NCBI GenBank assembly: GCA_013540605.1
Contig: JABVCK010000004.1
Location: 1 to 64,000 of the forward strand
DNA: 64,000 bases
Source of the DNA: Bacillota bacterium
GTDB lineage: Bacteria; Bacillota; Clostridia; Ch29
Reading direction: 5' to 3'
A model generated the notes under the pieces. It worked only from the letters and a program-made list of their open reading frames with translations, made no database searches and was not told where the DNA came from. Both the position numbers and the translations under genes were made by a program. How positions within the stretch are numbered: the stretch's first letter is position 1; every line of letters starts with the position of its first letter. Below, piece by piece: positions 17,468 through 26,156 of the stretch.

Positions 17468-19219
17468 TTACCCTTTCAATATGCGGTATATTGTAGGCCG
17501 TGAGACCCCAAGCAGTTCCGCCGCTTTCTTCTTATTGCCCCGGGTGTGCTTTAGCGCATCAAGCACCATCTGTCTGTTGACTCTCTTCAGCAGGCTCTTA
17601 TTCATTATTGCGCTGTCGTCCATCCCAACCATACTCTCCATCTTCAAGTGCTGCTTCGTAATATAGTCTCCTTCGCAAATAAACAGGGCGCTTGCGATGG
17701 TATTCTCCAGTTCCCTTAGGTTTCCCGGCCAATCATGGTTTATAAGGATTTCCTTTGCTTCGGCTTCTATACCTTTTACATTTTTCTGCATCTTCCTGTT
17801 CAGTTTTTTTACGAAATGTTCGGCCAGAACCAGTATGTCTTCCTTTCTTTCCTTCAAAGACGGTATACCAATATAATGGACTCGAAGCCTGTAGTACAGG
17901 TCCTTTCTGAACTTGCCGCTGTTCACCATATCCTCAAGGTCCCTGTTTGTTGCTGCGATTATCCGTACATCCACATTGATGGGCCTGTTCCCACCTATCC
18001 TGGTAATGGACTTGGTCTCTACCACCCTTAACAGCTTCGCCTGAAGGTGCAGCTGCATCTCACCTATTTCATCCAGAAAAATTGTTCCTCCGTTTGCCAG
18101 CTCAAATTTGCCCTGTCGGCCTCCCTTTTGGGCCCCTGTAAATGCTCCTTCCTCGTAGCCGAACAGTTCGCTGTCGATAAGCTCGTTCGGAAAATTGGCA
18201 CAGTTTATTGCGATAAAGGGCTCCGATCTTCTATGGCTGTGATTATGGATGGACTGAGCAAACAGCTCTTTTCCTGTCCCGCTTTCGCCTTGAATCAGAA
18301 TATTCTCGCTGCTGGCGGCAAATATCTTTGCCAGCCTGATTTTTTCCTTAATTATGCTGCTTTGCCCAACAATATCAGAGAACTTAAAGGATGCCTGGTA
18401 GCCGGCTATGGTGCTTGCCAGTTTTGTGGACCGCTCTATCCCCCTAAAAATATCTATGGCCCCTTTAATACCGCCATTTTCATCAAACACCGGATATCCT
18501 GAGTTGATAAGGTGCACCATTTTGTTCCGGACATTTAAAAAATACTCGACATCAATTATGCTTTTCCCGCCTTTAAGGACCTCCGTTAAAAGAGGCTTTG
18601 TCCTGGAAAGGATGTCTATCCTTTTGCCTATCAATTCTTCCCTGGGGATATCAATTATCCTGCAGCACGAATTATTAACGAAAACAAGCCGGCCCGCTTC
18701 ATCCACCACCGATATGCCCTCATCGACCGCATCAAGGCACCTCAGCAAAAAATTGTATTCATCTCCGTACTTCCTTGTATTTTCCCAATACTTTATCATA
18801 CCACCGAATATCCTAGCCAGTGTATCGAAAGCAAAGCTCTCACTGCAATCCTTAAGCAAAACAGTACCCAGATAGTACTCTTTATCCAGCCCATCGGATT
18901 TACCGGGTTTGTAGAAATACAGCCTGGTTTCGGCTGCTTGGCCGTCTTCACCGTAAAGCTCGATCGTTTGCTGAGCCTTCGAATCGTCGGGGTGCAAGTC
19001 CAATGCCGCTCCGGCAATATTCTCCATCAATATGCCTTCCGCAGCATCATAGCCGCTAACAACCCTTCTCTCCCCATCAAGCAAGAATATATATCCATCA
19101 GCGTTCATAACTGCGCCGGACATCAGTTCAAACCCATCCTTAATCACCTGGGTTTCCCCGGACAGGCAAAACTCACCCTTTGCATCATGTTTTATATATC
19201 GTGAAATTATGTCTTTCAT
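17468..19219 (-). CDS. Sigma-54-dependent transcriptional activator with PAS domain
   Basis: The protein of about 583 residues has a divergent N-terminal sensory region (about 1-140) and a PAS-like domain (about 155-265, SVVDEAGRLVFVNNSCCRI). The AAA+ domain has Walker A GESGTGKE (about 314-321), the sigma-54 contact loop GAFTGA (361-366) and Walker B GTIFLDEIGEM (381-391). A Fis-type helix-turn-helix ends the protein (GNKKKAAELLGVSRPTIYRI). It remodels sigma-54 RNA polymerase using ATP. Sigma-54 promoters at 17282 and 32006 are likely targets. ATG at 19219 is preferred, with a GTG three codons upstream as an alternative. Confidence 0.94.
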   Translation of the reverse strand: MKDIISRYIKHDAKGEFCLSGETQVIKDGFELMSGAVMNADGYIFLLDGERRVVSGYDAAEGILMENIAGAALDLHPDDSKAQQTIELYGEDGQAAETRLYFYKPGKSDGLDKEYYLGTVLLKDCSESFAFDTLARIFGGMIKYWENTRKYGDEYNFLLRCLDAVDEGISVVDEAGRLVFVNNSCCRIIDIPREELIGKRIDILSRTKPLLTEVLKGGKSIIDVEYFLNVRNKMVHLINSGYPVFDENGGIKGAIDIFRGIERSTKLASTIAGYQASFKFSDIVGQSSIIKEKIRLAKIFAASSENILIQGESGTGKELFAQSIHNHSHRRSEPFIAINCANFPNELIDSELFGYEEGAFTGAQKGGRQGKFELANGGTIFLDEIGEMQLHLQAKLLRVVETKSITRIGGNRPINVDVRIIAATNRDLEDMVNSGKFRKDLYYRLRVHYIGIPSLKERKEDILVLAEHFVKKLNRKMQKNVKGIEAEAKEILINHDWPGNLRELENTIASALFICEGDYITKQHLKMESMVGMDDSAIMNKSLLKRVNRQMVLDALKHTRGNKKKAAELLGVSRPTIYRILKG

Positions 19220-19243
19220 ACCCCTCACCCCCGAAAACCCTTA

Positions 19244-19561
19244 TTACAACAACCACTTATAATCCTGACGGCAATCCAAAATATATTCTGCAAACACTGT
19301 CTCATCTTTTATCTGATAAATAAGCAAATAGCGCTTGCTTATTATCATCTTGCGGTATTTATTCGCAGGCAATACCGGATCTGAAAGCCATGAATTCCGT
19401 TCCGGGAAGCTCTCTAAAGATTTTACTGCTTCTATTATTTCCGTCCGAAGTTTATCAGCGGCTTGAAGGCTTACCTGCGCCGTGAAACGCATATGCTGCA
19501 TGAGCATATCCGTGGCGCTATCAGAAACAATAACCCGATACAGCTTATTTGCGTTTCCCAT
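19244..19561 (-). CDS. RelE/ParE-family toxin (second toxin-antitoxin pair)
   Basis: The 105-residue protein reads KLYRVIVSDSATDMLMQHM at its start, then a helical region (AADKLRTEIIEAVKSLESFP) and a C-terminal YRKMIISKRYLLIYQI with YILDCRQDYKWLL, the RelE/ParE layout. The start is the ATG inside the end of the antitoxin gene (17-bp overlap), which suggests coupled translation. A longer frame upstream of that ATG is only the antitoxin gene read out of frame. It lies just before the sigma-54 activator gene. Confidence 0.85.
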   Translation of the reverse strand: MGNANKLYRVIVSDSATDMLMQHMRFTAQVSLQAADKLRTEIIEAVKSLESFPERNSWLSDPVLPANKYRKMIISKRYLLIYQIKDETVFAEYILDCRQDYKWLL

Positions 19562-19829
19562 CGGCGACCTCTCTGATAGTTTTCTGCATAAGCCCATCCA
19601 ACTCATCAATAGAAAAGCCTTTTTTGCCCGCCAGTCTGTCCTCTTCAACTGCAACGAGTGCCTCTCTTAGACGCAGCATGCTTTCGCGCCGTCTAAATGC
19701 CTCAATATCCATAACGACCAAATCACCCTCGCCATTCTTAGTCAGATAGACCGGTTCTCCTGTTTCTTTACAAAGCGTTGATATTTCATTATAGTTTTTA
19801 CGAATTGCCGCAGATGGTTTTATCTTCAT
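19545..19829 (-). CDS. Phd/YefM-family antitoxin (second pair)
   Basis: The 94-residue protein has the family pattern IRKNYNEISTLCKETGEPVY, then LTKNGEGDLVVMDIEAF, followed by a charged helical tail (LRLREALVAVEEDRLAGKKG) for toxin binding. It is related in design, but not closely in sequence, to the antitoxin at 3182-3427. It is the first gene of the pair and likely represses the operon from the AT-rich region upstream (19830-19900). Confidence 0.87.
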   Translation of the reverse strand: MKIKPSAAIRKNYNEISTLCKETGEPVYLTKNGEGDLVVMDIEAFRRRESMLRLREALVAVEEDRLAGKKGFSIDELDGLMQKTIREVADGKRK

Positions 19830-19999
19830 AACACAACCCTCCAGCGTTGTAGTATTTTATGATTATTATTACCTTATTATATACTTATATTACTACGTTC
19901 AATCCCTTATGTCAAAAGATGCTATCTTTATCTCTCACATATTTCACTGTATACTGCTATGGAATATTTCAAGCCCTAAGCTGTACTGGTCACTGGCCC

Positions 20000-20031
20000 T
20001 AAAATATAGAGCGCTTCCGGATGGAAGCGCT
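20000..20031 (-). terminator. Rho-independent terminator after the Xre-cupin regulator
   Basis: On the minus strand a GC-rich 9-bp stem (agcgcttcc / ggaagcgct) with a 4-nt loop begins four bases after the stop codon and is followed by ctatatttt. Confidence 0.8.
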
Positions 20032-20034
20032 GCT

Positions 20035-20598
20035 CTAATATATTGGCGGGCATATTGTACTTATCCCAATTACTTTTTGGTCTTCAAGCGGGTTGTAAAA
20101 CCTGTGGGGTATGTTTTCCCTTATGTAGATGCTGTCCCCTTGCTTTACCGTGTACTTCTCCTCTCCCAGATACAGTTCAATCATGCCCTGCAGAATAAAA
20201 ATGCATTCGTCGGCTGCATGGACTATATAGTCTTCGCTGCTCCAGCTTTTGGGCTCCAATTGGTAATAGATTATCTCCATCTTCGGCTGAGCTTCTTTGT
20301 CCGATGCCATTGGCGTCAGGAATTCATAGGTAATGCTGCTGTTAGGCAAATCAAGCATTTTACGCCTGTCCGCCTGTATTAATACATGATCCTTATTGCT
20401 GCCGTTAGATAAAAAGGTATATATTGGTACTTCCAATGCCAGTGATATTTTTCTTAAGGATGAGAGCGAGGGTTCGATTATGTTCCTCTCCAATTGTGAC
20501 AGGTAGCTAGCCGTCAGCTGAGTTTTTTCCGATAGGTCGTTCAACGTCATGCCCTTTGCTTGCCGTGTCTCCCTTATCTTTGGTCCTAGCAATGCCAT
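20035..20598 (-). CDS. Xre-family regulator with C-terminal cupin domain
   Basis: The 187-residue protein has an N-terminal HTH (about residues 7-62: IRETRQAKGMTLNDLSEKTQ, SYLSQLERN) and a C-terminal cupin (about 105-180: HAADECIFILQGMIELYLG, GDSIYIRENIPHRFYNP). This is the architecture of PuuR-type regulators that sense small metabolites such as polyamines or amino acids; the ligand is unknown here. The annotated ATG directly abuts aaggaggt, so the TTG two codons later may be the true start. The gene is monocistronic, with its own terminator. Confidence 0.9.
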   Translation of the reverse strand: MALLGPKIRETRQAKGMTLNDLSEKTQLTASYLSQLERNIIEPSLSSLRKISLALEVPIYTFLSNGSNKDHVLIQADRRKMLDLPNSSITYEFLTPMASDKEAQPKMEIIYYQLEPKSWSSEDYIVHAADECIFILQGMIELYLGEEKYTVKQGDSIYIRENIPHRFYNPLEDQKVIGISTICPPIY

Positions 20599-20708
20599 AC
20601 CTCCTTAGGGATTTATATCTTAACAAGTGTTAGTTTTCGTTCCGTTTCCCTGTTCCATAAATATTTTAGTCTTTATTATAATTTTTGTCAATTTGTGCTT
20701 GAATTAAC

Positions 20709-20749
20709 GCAAATAATCCCCCGGATCTTTTTTCCGGGGGATTATTTGC
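20709..20749 (-). terminator. Strong hairpin directly after thrS
   Basis: A perfect 17-bp stem (gcaaataatcccccgga and its complement) with a 7-nt loop starts one base after the thrS stop codon. The symmetric stem could act in both directions. The T-run beyond it is weak. Confidence 0.75.
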
Positions 20750-20750
20750 G

Positions 20751-22667
20751 TCATTCCTTATTTTCTACAATATTTTTGAGCATTCCGGCAAACTCCTCCA
20801 GGCTGCTTGCACCGGTATCCCCTTTTCCCCGGGACCTTACCGACACTGTATCGCTCTCCATTTCCTTATCGCCGACAACCAGCATAAAGGGTATTTTCTC
20901 CATCTGTGCTTCCCTTATCTTGTATCCAACCTTCTCGTTTCTCAGGTCGGCCTCTACCCTGAATCCCAGCTCTGTCAGCCTTTCCCTGATACCTTCCGCA
21001 TAACCGTTGTGTTTATCGGTGATCGGCAGGACCTTAACCTGCACCGGGGCCAGCCACGCCGGAAACGCGCCGGCATAGTGCTCGGTCAGTATTGCGATGA
21101 ACCTTTCAATGCTGCCGAAGATAGTCCTGTGAATCATTACAGGCCTGTGCTTCTCCCCATCCGGGCCTACATATACAAGGTCAAACCTTTCCGGCATCTG
21201 GAAGTCAAGCTGTATTGTACCGCACTGCCAGGTACGCCCTATGCAGTCTTTAAGGTGAAAATCGATCTTTGGCCCGTAAAACGCGCCGTCCCCTTCGTTC
21301 AGCTTATAATCCATGCCCTTTGCCTCAAGGGCGTCCCTCAACCCTTTGGTGGCTCTTTCCCAGTCCTCATCGGAACCCATGGCATTCTCCGGTTTGGTTG
21401 AAAGCTCGACGTGGTATTCGAACCCGAATATGCTGTATATATAATCGGTCAGTTCAATGACCCCGATTATTTCATCCTTGATCTGTGAAGGAAGCATATA
21501 AATATGGGCGTCATCCTGCGTAAAGCACCTGACTCTCATTAAGCCGTGGAGAGCGCCCGAGAGTTCGTGCCTGTGAACAAGACCCAGCTCCGCCACCCTT
21601 TGGGGAAGGTCCCTGTAGCTGTGCAGCCTTCTCCTAAAGAGCAGCATGCCCCCCGGACAATTCATCGGTTTGACTGCGTATCCGCCTCCGTCGATTTCGG
21701 TGAAGTACATGTTCTCTTTATAGTGGTCCCAATGGCCGGACCGGTGCCACAGGTCCTCATTCAGTATTATAGGAGTTTTTACCTCCTGGTAGCCCCTCTT
21801 TACATGTTCTTTCCTCCACAGGTCTTCCAGGATATTCCTTATGATCATTCCCTTCGGATGGAAGAACGGGAATCCGGGCCCTTCCTCCTGGATACTGAAC
21901 AGGTCAAGCTCCTTGCCTATTTTCCTGTGGTCCCTTTTCTTGGCTTCCTCCAGGAGATTTAGATAGTCCTCAAGGTCCTTGCTCTTTTCAAAGGAGGTAC
22001 CGTATATCCTCTGGAGCATTTTATTCTTTTCATCCCCCCGCCAGTAAGCGCCTGCCACGCTGAGCAGTTTGAAGGCCTTTATCCTTCCTGTTGATGGTGC
22101 ATGGGGCCCGGCGCACAGATCGATGAACTCTCCCTGCTTATACACGGAGATCAATGCGTCCTCCGGCAGATCCTCAATCAACTGGACCTTGTAAATCTCT
22201 CCTTTGTCTCTGAAGTACCCGATTGCCTTATCTCTGTCCCATTCTTCCCTTACCAGGGAATAGTCTTCATCGACAACTTTCTGCATCTCCTTCTCAATCG
22301 CTTCCAGGTCCTCGGGGGTAAAAGCCCGATCCACATCGAAATCATAGTAGTACCCATCCTGTATGGCGGGTCCTATCGCAAGCTTCGCCTGCGGAAACAG
22401 CCTCTTGACCGCCTGGGCCAATACGTGCGAGGAGGTATGCCTGAACGCATCCTTACCGTCTTCATCGCTAAAGGTGAGTATGCTGAGCTCGCTGTCCTCG
22501 TTCAGGATAAAATCCAATTCTACCAGTCTGCCGTTGACACTCGCGATTATTGCCGCCTTAGCCAGATTTTTCCCGATGCTTTCTGCTACCTCTTTAACGG
22601 TAGTGCCCCTGTCATACTCTTTATATGAACCATCCTTTAGAAATACTTTGATTTTTTCCACTTCCAT
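20751..22667 (-). CDS. thrS: Threonyl-tRNA synthetase
   Basis: The protein of about 638 residues has the full ThrRS layout: an N-terminal TGS domain (VFLKDGSYKEYDRGTTVKEV), an editing domain with HTSSHVLAQAVKRLFP, and a class II catalytic core with the motifs MNCPGGMLLFRR, LHGLMRVRCFTQDDAHI and MIHRTIFGSIERFIAIL. A C-terminal anticodon-binding domain ends in VGDKEMESDTVSVRSRG. The start is the ATG at 22667 behind ggagggg. An apparent upstream extension comes from the T-box leader. Expression is controlled by the T-box at 22683-22926. Confidence 0.97.
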   Translation of the reverse strand: MEVEKIKVFLKDGSYKEYDRGTTVKEVAESIGKNLAKAAIIASVNGRLVELDFILNEDSELSILTFSDEDGKDAFRHTSSHVLAQAVKRLFPQAKLAIGPAIQDGYYYDFDVDRAFTPEDLEAIEKEMQKVVDEDYSLVREEWDRDKAIGYFRDKGEIYKVQLIEDLPEDALISVYKQGEFIDLCAGPHAPSTGRIKAFKLLSVAGAYWRGDEKNKMLQRIYGTSFEKSKDLEDYLNLLEEAKKRDHRKIGKELDLFSIQEEGPGFPFFHPKGMIIRNILEDLWRKEHVKRGYQEVKTPIILNEDLWHRSGHWDHYKENMYFTEIDGGGYAVKPMNCPGGMLLFRRRLHSYRDLPQRVAELGLVHRHELSGALHGLMRVRCFTQDDAHIYMLPSQIKDEIIGVIELTDYIYSIFGFEYHVELSTKPENAMGSDEDWERATKGLRDALEAKGMDYKLNEGDGAFYGPKIDFHLKDCIGRTWQCGTIQLDFQMPERFDLVYVGPDGEKHRPVMIHRTIFGSIERFIAILTEHYAGAFPAWLAPVQVKVLPITDKHNGYAEGIRERLTELGFRVEADLRNEKVGYKIREAQMEKIPFMLVVGDKEMESDTVSVRSRGKGDTGASSLEEFAGMLKNIVENKE

Positions 22668-22682
22668 CCCCTCCGTTTTTGT

Positions 22683-22926
22683 TTTGCAAATAAAAATCCT
22701 CCCGCCCCATGCAAAAGCTAAGGACGAGAGGTTATTCCCGTGGTTCCACCCTAATGGACGCAAGTCCACTCATTACGGCTGTAACGGCGCCACCGTTTTT
22801 GCTTGTTTCGCAAACAGCTCCGGGGTGGTCTTCAATGGTACGGCCTGAGAATGCTTGCAGCCGGCGGCATCCTCTCTCTTAAGGTCCTCTCCCATCTACT
22901 CTTCCCTTCACAGCTTTTATCCTATT
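22683..22926 (-). promoter_or_regulatory. T-box leader (threonine) with terminator
   Basis: The minus strand contains the T-box core GGGTGGAACCACG (plus 22735-22755 region). It is followed by a terminator hairpin pairing cctctcgtcc with ggggcgggagg and a T-rich tail (plus 22688-22731). Upstream, gtACCattg offers ACC as specifier codon for threonine (plus 22837-22839). Uncharged tRNA-Thr binding would favour the antiterminator and thrS expression. The specifier position was placed by eye. Confidence 0.9.
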
Positions 22927-22933
22927 TTTTGTT

Positions 22934-22962
22934 ATTATAATTCTATTTTCCCTAATTGTCAA
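22934..22962 (-). promoter_or_regulatory. Consensus sigma-70/A promoter for the thrS leader
   Basis: On the minus strand TTGACA (plus 22957-22962) and TATAAT (plus 22934-22939) are separated by exactly 17 bp, a perfect consensus. Transcription should start near 22926, at the head of the T-box. Confidence 0.9.
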
Positions 22963-22974
22963 CCTTGTATTCAC

Positions 22975-23577
22975 TCATGAAACAATATATATCACGATCG
23001 CCTGGGCTATCCCTATAAAGAAACCGATAACCGCACCCAGATACTCTATATGCTTCAGTTCACGGCTGGCCACAGACAGTATTATTCCCTCCAGCTTCGC
23101 GAGGTCGAACTGGTTGATCCTGCTCTCAACCATGCCCCTTAGGTTCATTTCTCCTGTCGCCTTGTGAATAACGTTCTCCACAAGCTCGTTTATTACAGTG
23201 TCTGCCTGCTGGTCTATAATATCGTTCACGTATTCCACGACCAGTTCCTTGATCGACATGGGTATTATACCCGGTATCTTGCCCTTTATTATTTCCCCTA
23301 CCTTTTTCTTAATCGTTCCGATAATATCTCCACGGTTTTTCTCTGCTGCCAGGTTTACCACTATCTCCTCTATAGAGACCAGTTCCTTCTCCACAATCTC
23401 ACCGATATTGCTTGCAATCTCCTGGCGCCTCCTCGGTATCAGACCCTGTATGGATACGTTCAGCAGCGGTATCCTTACAGGGTTTTGAGGCCTGAAAAGC
23501 ATTCTTATGGCAATCCTGTTCGTGAACCACCCTATACCTGCCCCCACAACCGCCATTATCGCCGTTGACACTAACAT
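22975..23577 (-). CDS. DUF445 family membrane-associated protein
   Basis: The 200-residue protein opens with a membrane helix and the family signature GAGIGWFTNRIAIRMLFRP, then LNVSIQGLIPRRRQEIASNI. A long helical middle part (about 60-165) follows, and a second membrane helix ends the chain (YLGAVIGFFIGIAQAIVIYI). This matches the short YheB-like DUF445 proteins of Firmicutes, whose function is not firmly established. The ribosome-binding site is gggaggaagcgct. The gene ends just before the thrS promoter. Confidence 0.85.
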   Translation of the reverse strand: MLVSTAIMAVVGAGIGWFTNRIAIRMLFRPQNPVRIPLLNVSIQGLIPRRRQEIASNIGEIVEKELVSIEEIVVNLAAEKNRGDIIGTIKKKVGEIIKGKIPGIIPMSIKELVVEYVNDIIDQQADTVINELVENVIHKATGEMNLRGMVESRINQFDLAKLEGIILSVASRELKHIEYLGAVIGFFIGIAQAIVIYIVS

Positions 23578-23630
23578 AGCGCTTCCTCCCGGTGATTATA
23601 TGTTACCTGATTGAGTATATCACATTAGCT

Positions 23631-23661
23631 CAAAAAAATAAAAGCACCGTCTAGGTGCTTT
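23631..23661 (-). terminator. Rho-independent terminator after ytxC
   Basis: On the minus strand an aaagcacc / ggtgcttt stem with a short loop is followed by tatttttttg, just past the ytxC stop codon. Confidence 0.85.
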
Positions 23662-23669
23662 CGGATGTT

Positions 23670-24581
23670 TTATTCCTTTTCAATCGGTTTTTTGAGGCGG
23701 CACATTTCGCACCCATGGCACATAATCACCTTTTGATAAAAGACCTTCCGGACGGTATCCAGTACCTCTGAGTTTTCCGAGATCTGATTGCTGTGAAAAA
23801 CTATCTTGGTAGGCGCAATGGTAATCAGCGAGCTAACCAGCAAATCATCATAGTTGATATTGTTTTCCAGTACTTCGCCTGCCAGGTCATCCAGAAGCTC
23901 GTTGCTTATTGTTCTTCCCTCTTCATCAATAAGTGTGTAGCTTCCGTCCTTGTTCTTCAAGATATTTACGGTACTAACCTTTGGTTCCTGTATCTCGACA
24001 AAGTATCTCAAAAGCTTGATAAACTCATTGTATTCCCTCTCCATGAGGTATTCTTCCACCGCTTTATCAACAGCTTCCTCCAGCTCTGTAACATATTCCT
24101 TCATCCGAAATCTTATGAAGCCGTCGATTATTATATTTGTGTTAAAGTCAAGGTAGTCGAGTACTCTTTGAAGTATCCTTGCCTTCCTGCTAAGCTTGTA
24201 GACACCGTTTTCATCGCTGTCGCTGCCTCTTGACCCTAGGGTCTTGCATGCAAAATCCAGTATTCTGACTCTTTCCTCATCGTTAAAATAGTAATAGTTT
24301 AAATCTATGCATTTTTTCAGAATGTTCTTTTCCATCTCTTCTATAATTATGTCGGATATAGCATTTGCTATATAGTGCTTAGAAATATAGATTATATCGT
24401 TAAAGGAAAATTTGCCCGTGGAGGCGCTGGATATACTGCAATCGAAGAAACGCAAATTCCCCTGATTTCTCTCGTTCAAACGCACATCAATGCCCTGCTT
24501 GCTAAGTATACTCAGCTCAGCTTGTAAACGTTCCTGTATAGTTTCTGTATTATCATTAATTCCAATGGAAATTAGGTCCAC
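23670..24581 (-). CDS. ytxC: YtxC-family sporulation-associated protein
   Basis: The 303-residue protein matches the YtxC pattern: a helical N-terminal half with YISKHYIANAISDIIIEEME, the block IIIDGFIRFRMKEYVTELEE, and the FVEIQEPKVSTVNIL region. It ends with a cysteine cluster (CHGCEMC), which could bind a metal. It is found in endospore formers; the molecular role is not known. The start is GTG behind gaagggagtgaaaatta. In several Bacilli and Clostridia ytxC lies near thrS, as it does here, which supports the call. Confidence 0.85.
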   Translation of the reverse strand: MDLISIGINDNTETIQERLQAELSILSKQGIDVRLNERNQGNLRFFDCSISSASTGKFSFNDIIYISKHYIANAISDIIIEEMEKNILKKCIDLNYYYFNDEERVRILDFACKTLGSRGSDSDENGVYKLSRKARILQRVLDYLDFNTNIIIDGFIRFRMKEYVTELEEAVDKAVEEYLMEREYNEFIKLLRYFVEIQEPKVSTVNILKNKDGSYTLIDEEGRTISNELLDDLAGEVLENNINYDDLLVSSLITIAPTKIVFHSNQISENSEVLDTVRKVFYQKVIMCHGCEMCRLKKPIEKE

Positions 24582-24663
24582 TAATTTTCACTCCCTTCAG
24601 TAAATATTATGCGTATACTAAAAATCCGATATACTGCAAGAAATCAGATACATTAATTACATA

Positions 24664-25428
24664 TTAAAAAATTTCCACAACAGGAATTATTGAGCCTATA
24701 TCAATCAGTGGTCCATCATACAAACGTTTTGGTTTTATCCGGTGTTCTTTCAAAAAATTATGAATTTGCTGCCAATCCGGGTGAGTGCCCGGGTCCCCGG
24801 CAAATACTATACAGTCTTTACTGATTCTACCGCAGCATCCGCCGATCAGTCCGTATTCAAATCCCTTAAGCTGCACACCTTCCGAACGGACAGTCAATAC
24901 TTCAACGCCGGATTCTGATGCTGCCTTGGCGATGCCCTTATCAGAAGTGATTATGGTATTGGAAGCTATTATTGCCGTGGAACACTTGGTATAACCTTGC
25001 TTTACCTTTACCAGCAGCAGGTTGGCGTATTCAAACTCTCTTAGAGCGACAGGGTCTGCGCAGGTCGGGTTCAATATCACCTTCTCACCAATCGCTGCTA
25101 TATTATATGCGGTGCTGCCTGGATAGTTGCTTGACAATTCGGTCTCCCCCTTTATTACCGTTACCCTGTATTCCCTCAAAGCATCCCGGAGATACCCGAA
25201 CATTAGTGGTTCAACCACCAGCTTGCCGCCTCCCAGAGGACAGACGACCGCGTCCGGATGGTAGGATATTGCATCGTACAGCCTGGGATGCCTGACAGTC
25301 TTTATTACATTTATTCCATCCGATATAAGGTTCCTTTCAATCTCGTCGGGTATTCTGCCGTCAACAATGACAGCCCTTACCTTTTCCTCCGGGATATACC
25401 CCATGCCAATTTCACACATACTGCTCAT
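24664..25428 (-). CDS. DUF6873-like protein (GME-fold type)
   Basis: The protein of about 254 residues resembles the DUF6873 family of guanidino-group-modifying-enzyme fold proteins: AVIVDGRIPDEIERNLI, PDAVVCPLGGGKLVVEP, STAYNIAAIGEKVILNP, STAIIASNTIITSDKGIAK and a C-terminal GLIGGCCGRISKDCIVFAGD. Related enzymes act on arginine-like groups through a catalytic cysteine. The paired cysteines in GGCCG are notable, but catalysis is not shown. The start is ATG 25428 behind ctggagggg; a longer frame upstream has no site. It is followed by the Spo0E-like gene in reverse order of transcription. Confidence 0.72.
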   Translation of the reverse strand: MSSMCEIGMGYIPEEKVRAVIVDGRIPDEIERNLISDGINVIKTVRHPRLYDAISYHPDAVVCPLGGGKLVVEPLMFGYLRDALREYRVTVIKGETELSSNYPGSTAYNIAAIGEKVILNPTCADPVALREFEYANLLLVKVKQGYTKCSTAIIASNTIITSDKGIAKAASESGVEVLTVRSEGVQLKGFEYGLIGGCCGRISKDCIVFAGDPGTHPDWQQIHNFLKEHRIKPKRLYDGPLIDIGSIIPVVEIF

Positions 25429-25579
25429 CCCCTCCAGCTCCCATGCGCATAATATTTGCCACAATACCGATAACAAAAATTGCCCATGCATACGGATGCG
25501 ATGGACACAATCTAGAGTACCCAAAAAGCACTAACCTTTATATGGTTAATATTCTAAGACTATTCTATACAAAAGAGGT

Positions 25580-25756
25580 TCACTCGTCACCCTTGCCCTG
25601 TCCCTTCTTTGTAGCAGCGAAGTATTGGTTGATAAGCTCATCAAGCTCCTTGCTCAAAGTCAGCAGCCTTTTCCTGTTAAGGTTCTCGATGTCTTTATTG
25701 ATTTCAAGAGTGATTTGCCTCTTCAGCATATTTATTTTATCCCTTAGCTCATCCAA
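25580..25756 (-). CDS. Spo0E-family aspartyl-phosphate phosphatase
   Basis: This 58-residue protein starts at TTG (25754-25756) behind gggggtaagg and reads DELRDKINMLKRQIT, then LLTLSKELDELINQYF, before a Lys/Gly-rich end. The S-x-E-L-D block with following I-N-Q-Y is the Spo0E signature. Two short helices form the whole protein. Members remove phosphate from Spo0A and so delay sporulation. The non-ATG start and short length make it easy to miss. The next gene downstream is the DUF6873-like one, about 150 bp away. Confidence 0.85.
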   Translation of the reverse strand: MDELRDKINMLKRQITLEINKDIENLNRKRLLTLSKELDELINQYFAATKKGQGKGDE

Positions 25757-25954
25757 GCACCTTACCCCCTTGCCGGCTGTGTTTCTGCTACATATTATGG
25801 TTACACCATGCTGCTATTAATATTACATTTTTTTATGTTTTTTAGCCCCTGCCGGGTTTATTTCCTGACTTCGGCAGACAGCCCTAAATTCAGTTATCAT
25901 TATGTATATTTTGACATTATTTTTCTAATCCCTTCCATTTTGTTGTTAAAATTA

Positions 25955-25986
25955 TAAAAAAAAACCAAAGAGCTATGGGCTCTTTG
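25955..25986 (-). terminator. Rho-independent terminator, second hairpin after tRNA-Trp
   Basis: On the minus strand caaagagc / gctctttg with a 5-nt loop is followed by gg and eight T. It lies about 95 bp beyond the tRNA-Trp 3' end. Nothing coding was found between the two. Confidence 0.85.
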
Positions 25987-26049
25987 TATGTCAGATGTCC
26001 ACGGTGCGGAAAGAGGCGGTAGGCACGGGCAATCAGGAAAGAGGTATAA

Positions 26050-26073
26050 AGAATAAGAGGCCCGAAAGCCTCT
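26050..26073 (-). terminator. Hairpin directly after tRNA-Trp
   Basis: A short agaggc / gcctct stem with a 6-nt loop is followed by ttattc on the minus strand, 8 bp after the tRNA. It probably ends most tRNA transcripts, with the stronger hairpin at 25955-25986 as a backup. Confidence 0.6.
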
Positions 26074-26080
26074 ATATATG

Positions 26081-26156
26081 TGGCAGGGGCAGCAGGACTT
26101 GAACCCGCAACCAACGGTTTTGGAGACCGCTACTCTACCAATTGAGCTATACCCCT
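26081..26156 (-). tRNA. tRNA-Trp (CCA anticodon)
   Basis: The 76-nt minus-strand sequence folds as a cloverleaf. The acceptor stem is aggggta/tgcccct, the D-arm is agctcaattggtagagt, and the anticodon arm cggtctCCAaaaccg carries CCA. The T-arm is gcgggttcaagtcctgc, and the CCA end is encoded. It is followed by two hairpins. The usual clostridial neighbours secE and nusG are not next to it. Confidence 0.96.

Noticed and set aside
22668-22769. An N-terminal extension of thrS of 34 codons
   Set aside because: The extension lies in the T-box terminator, and a normal start with ggagggg is present at 22667.
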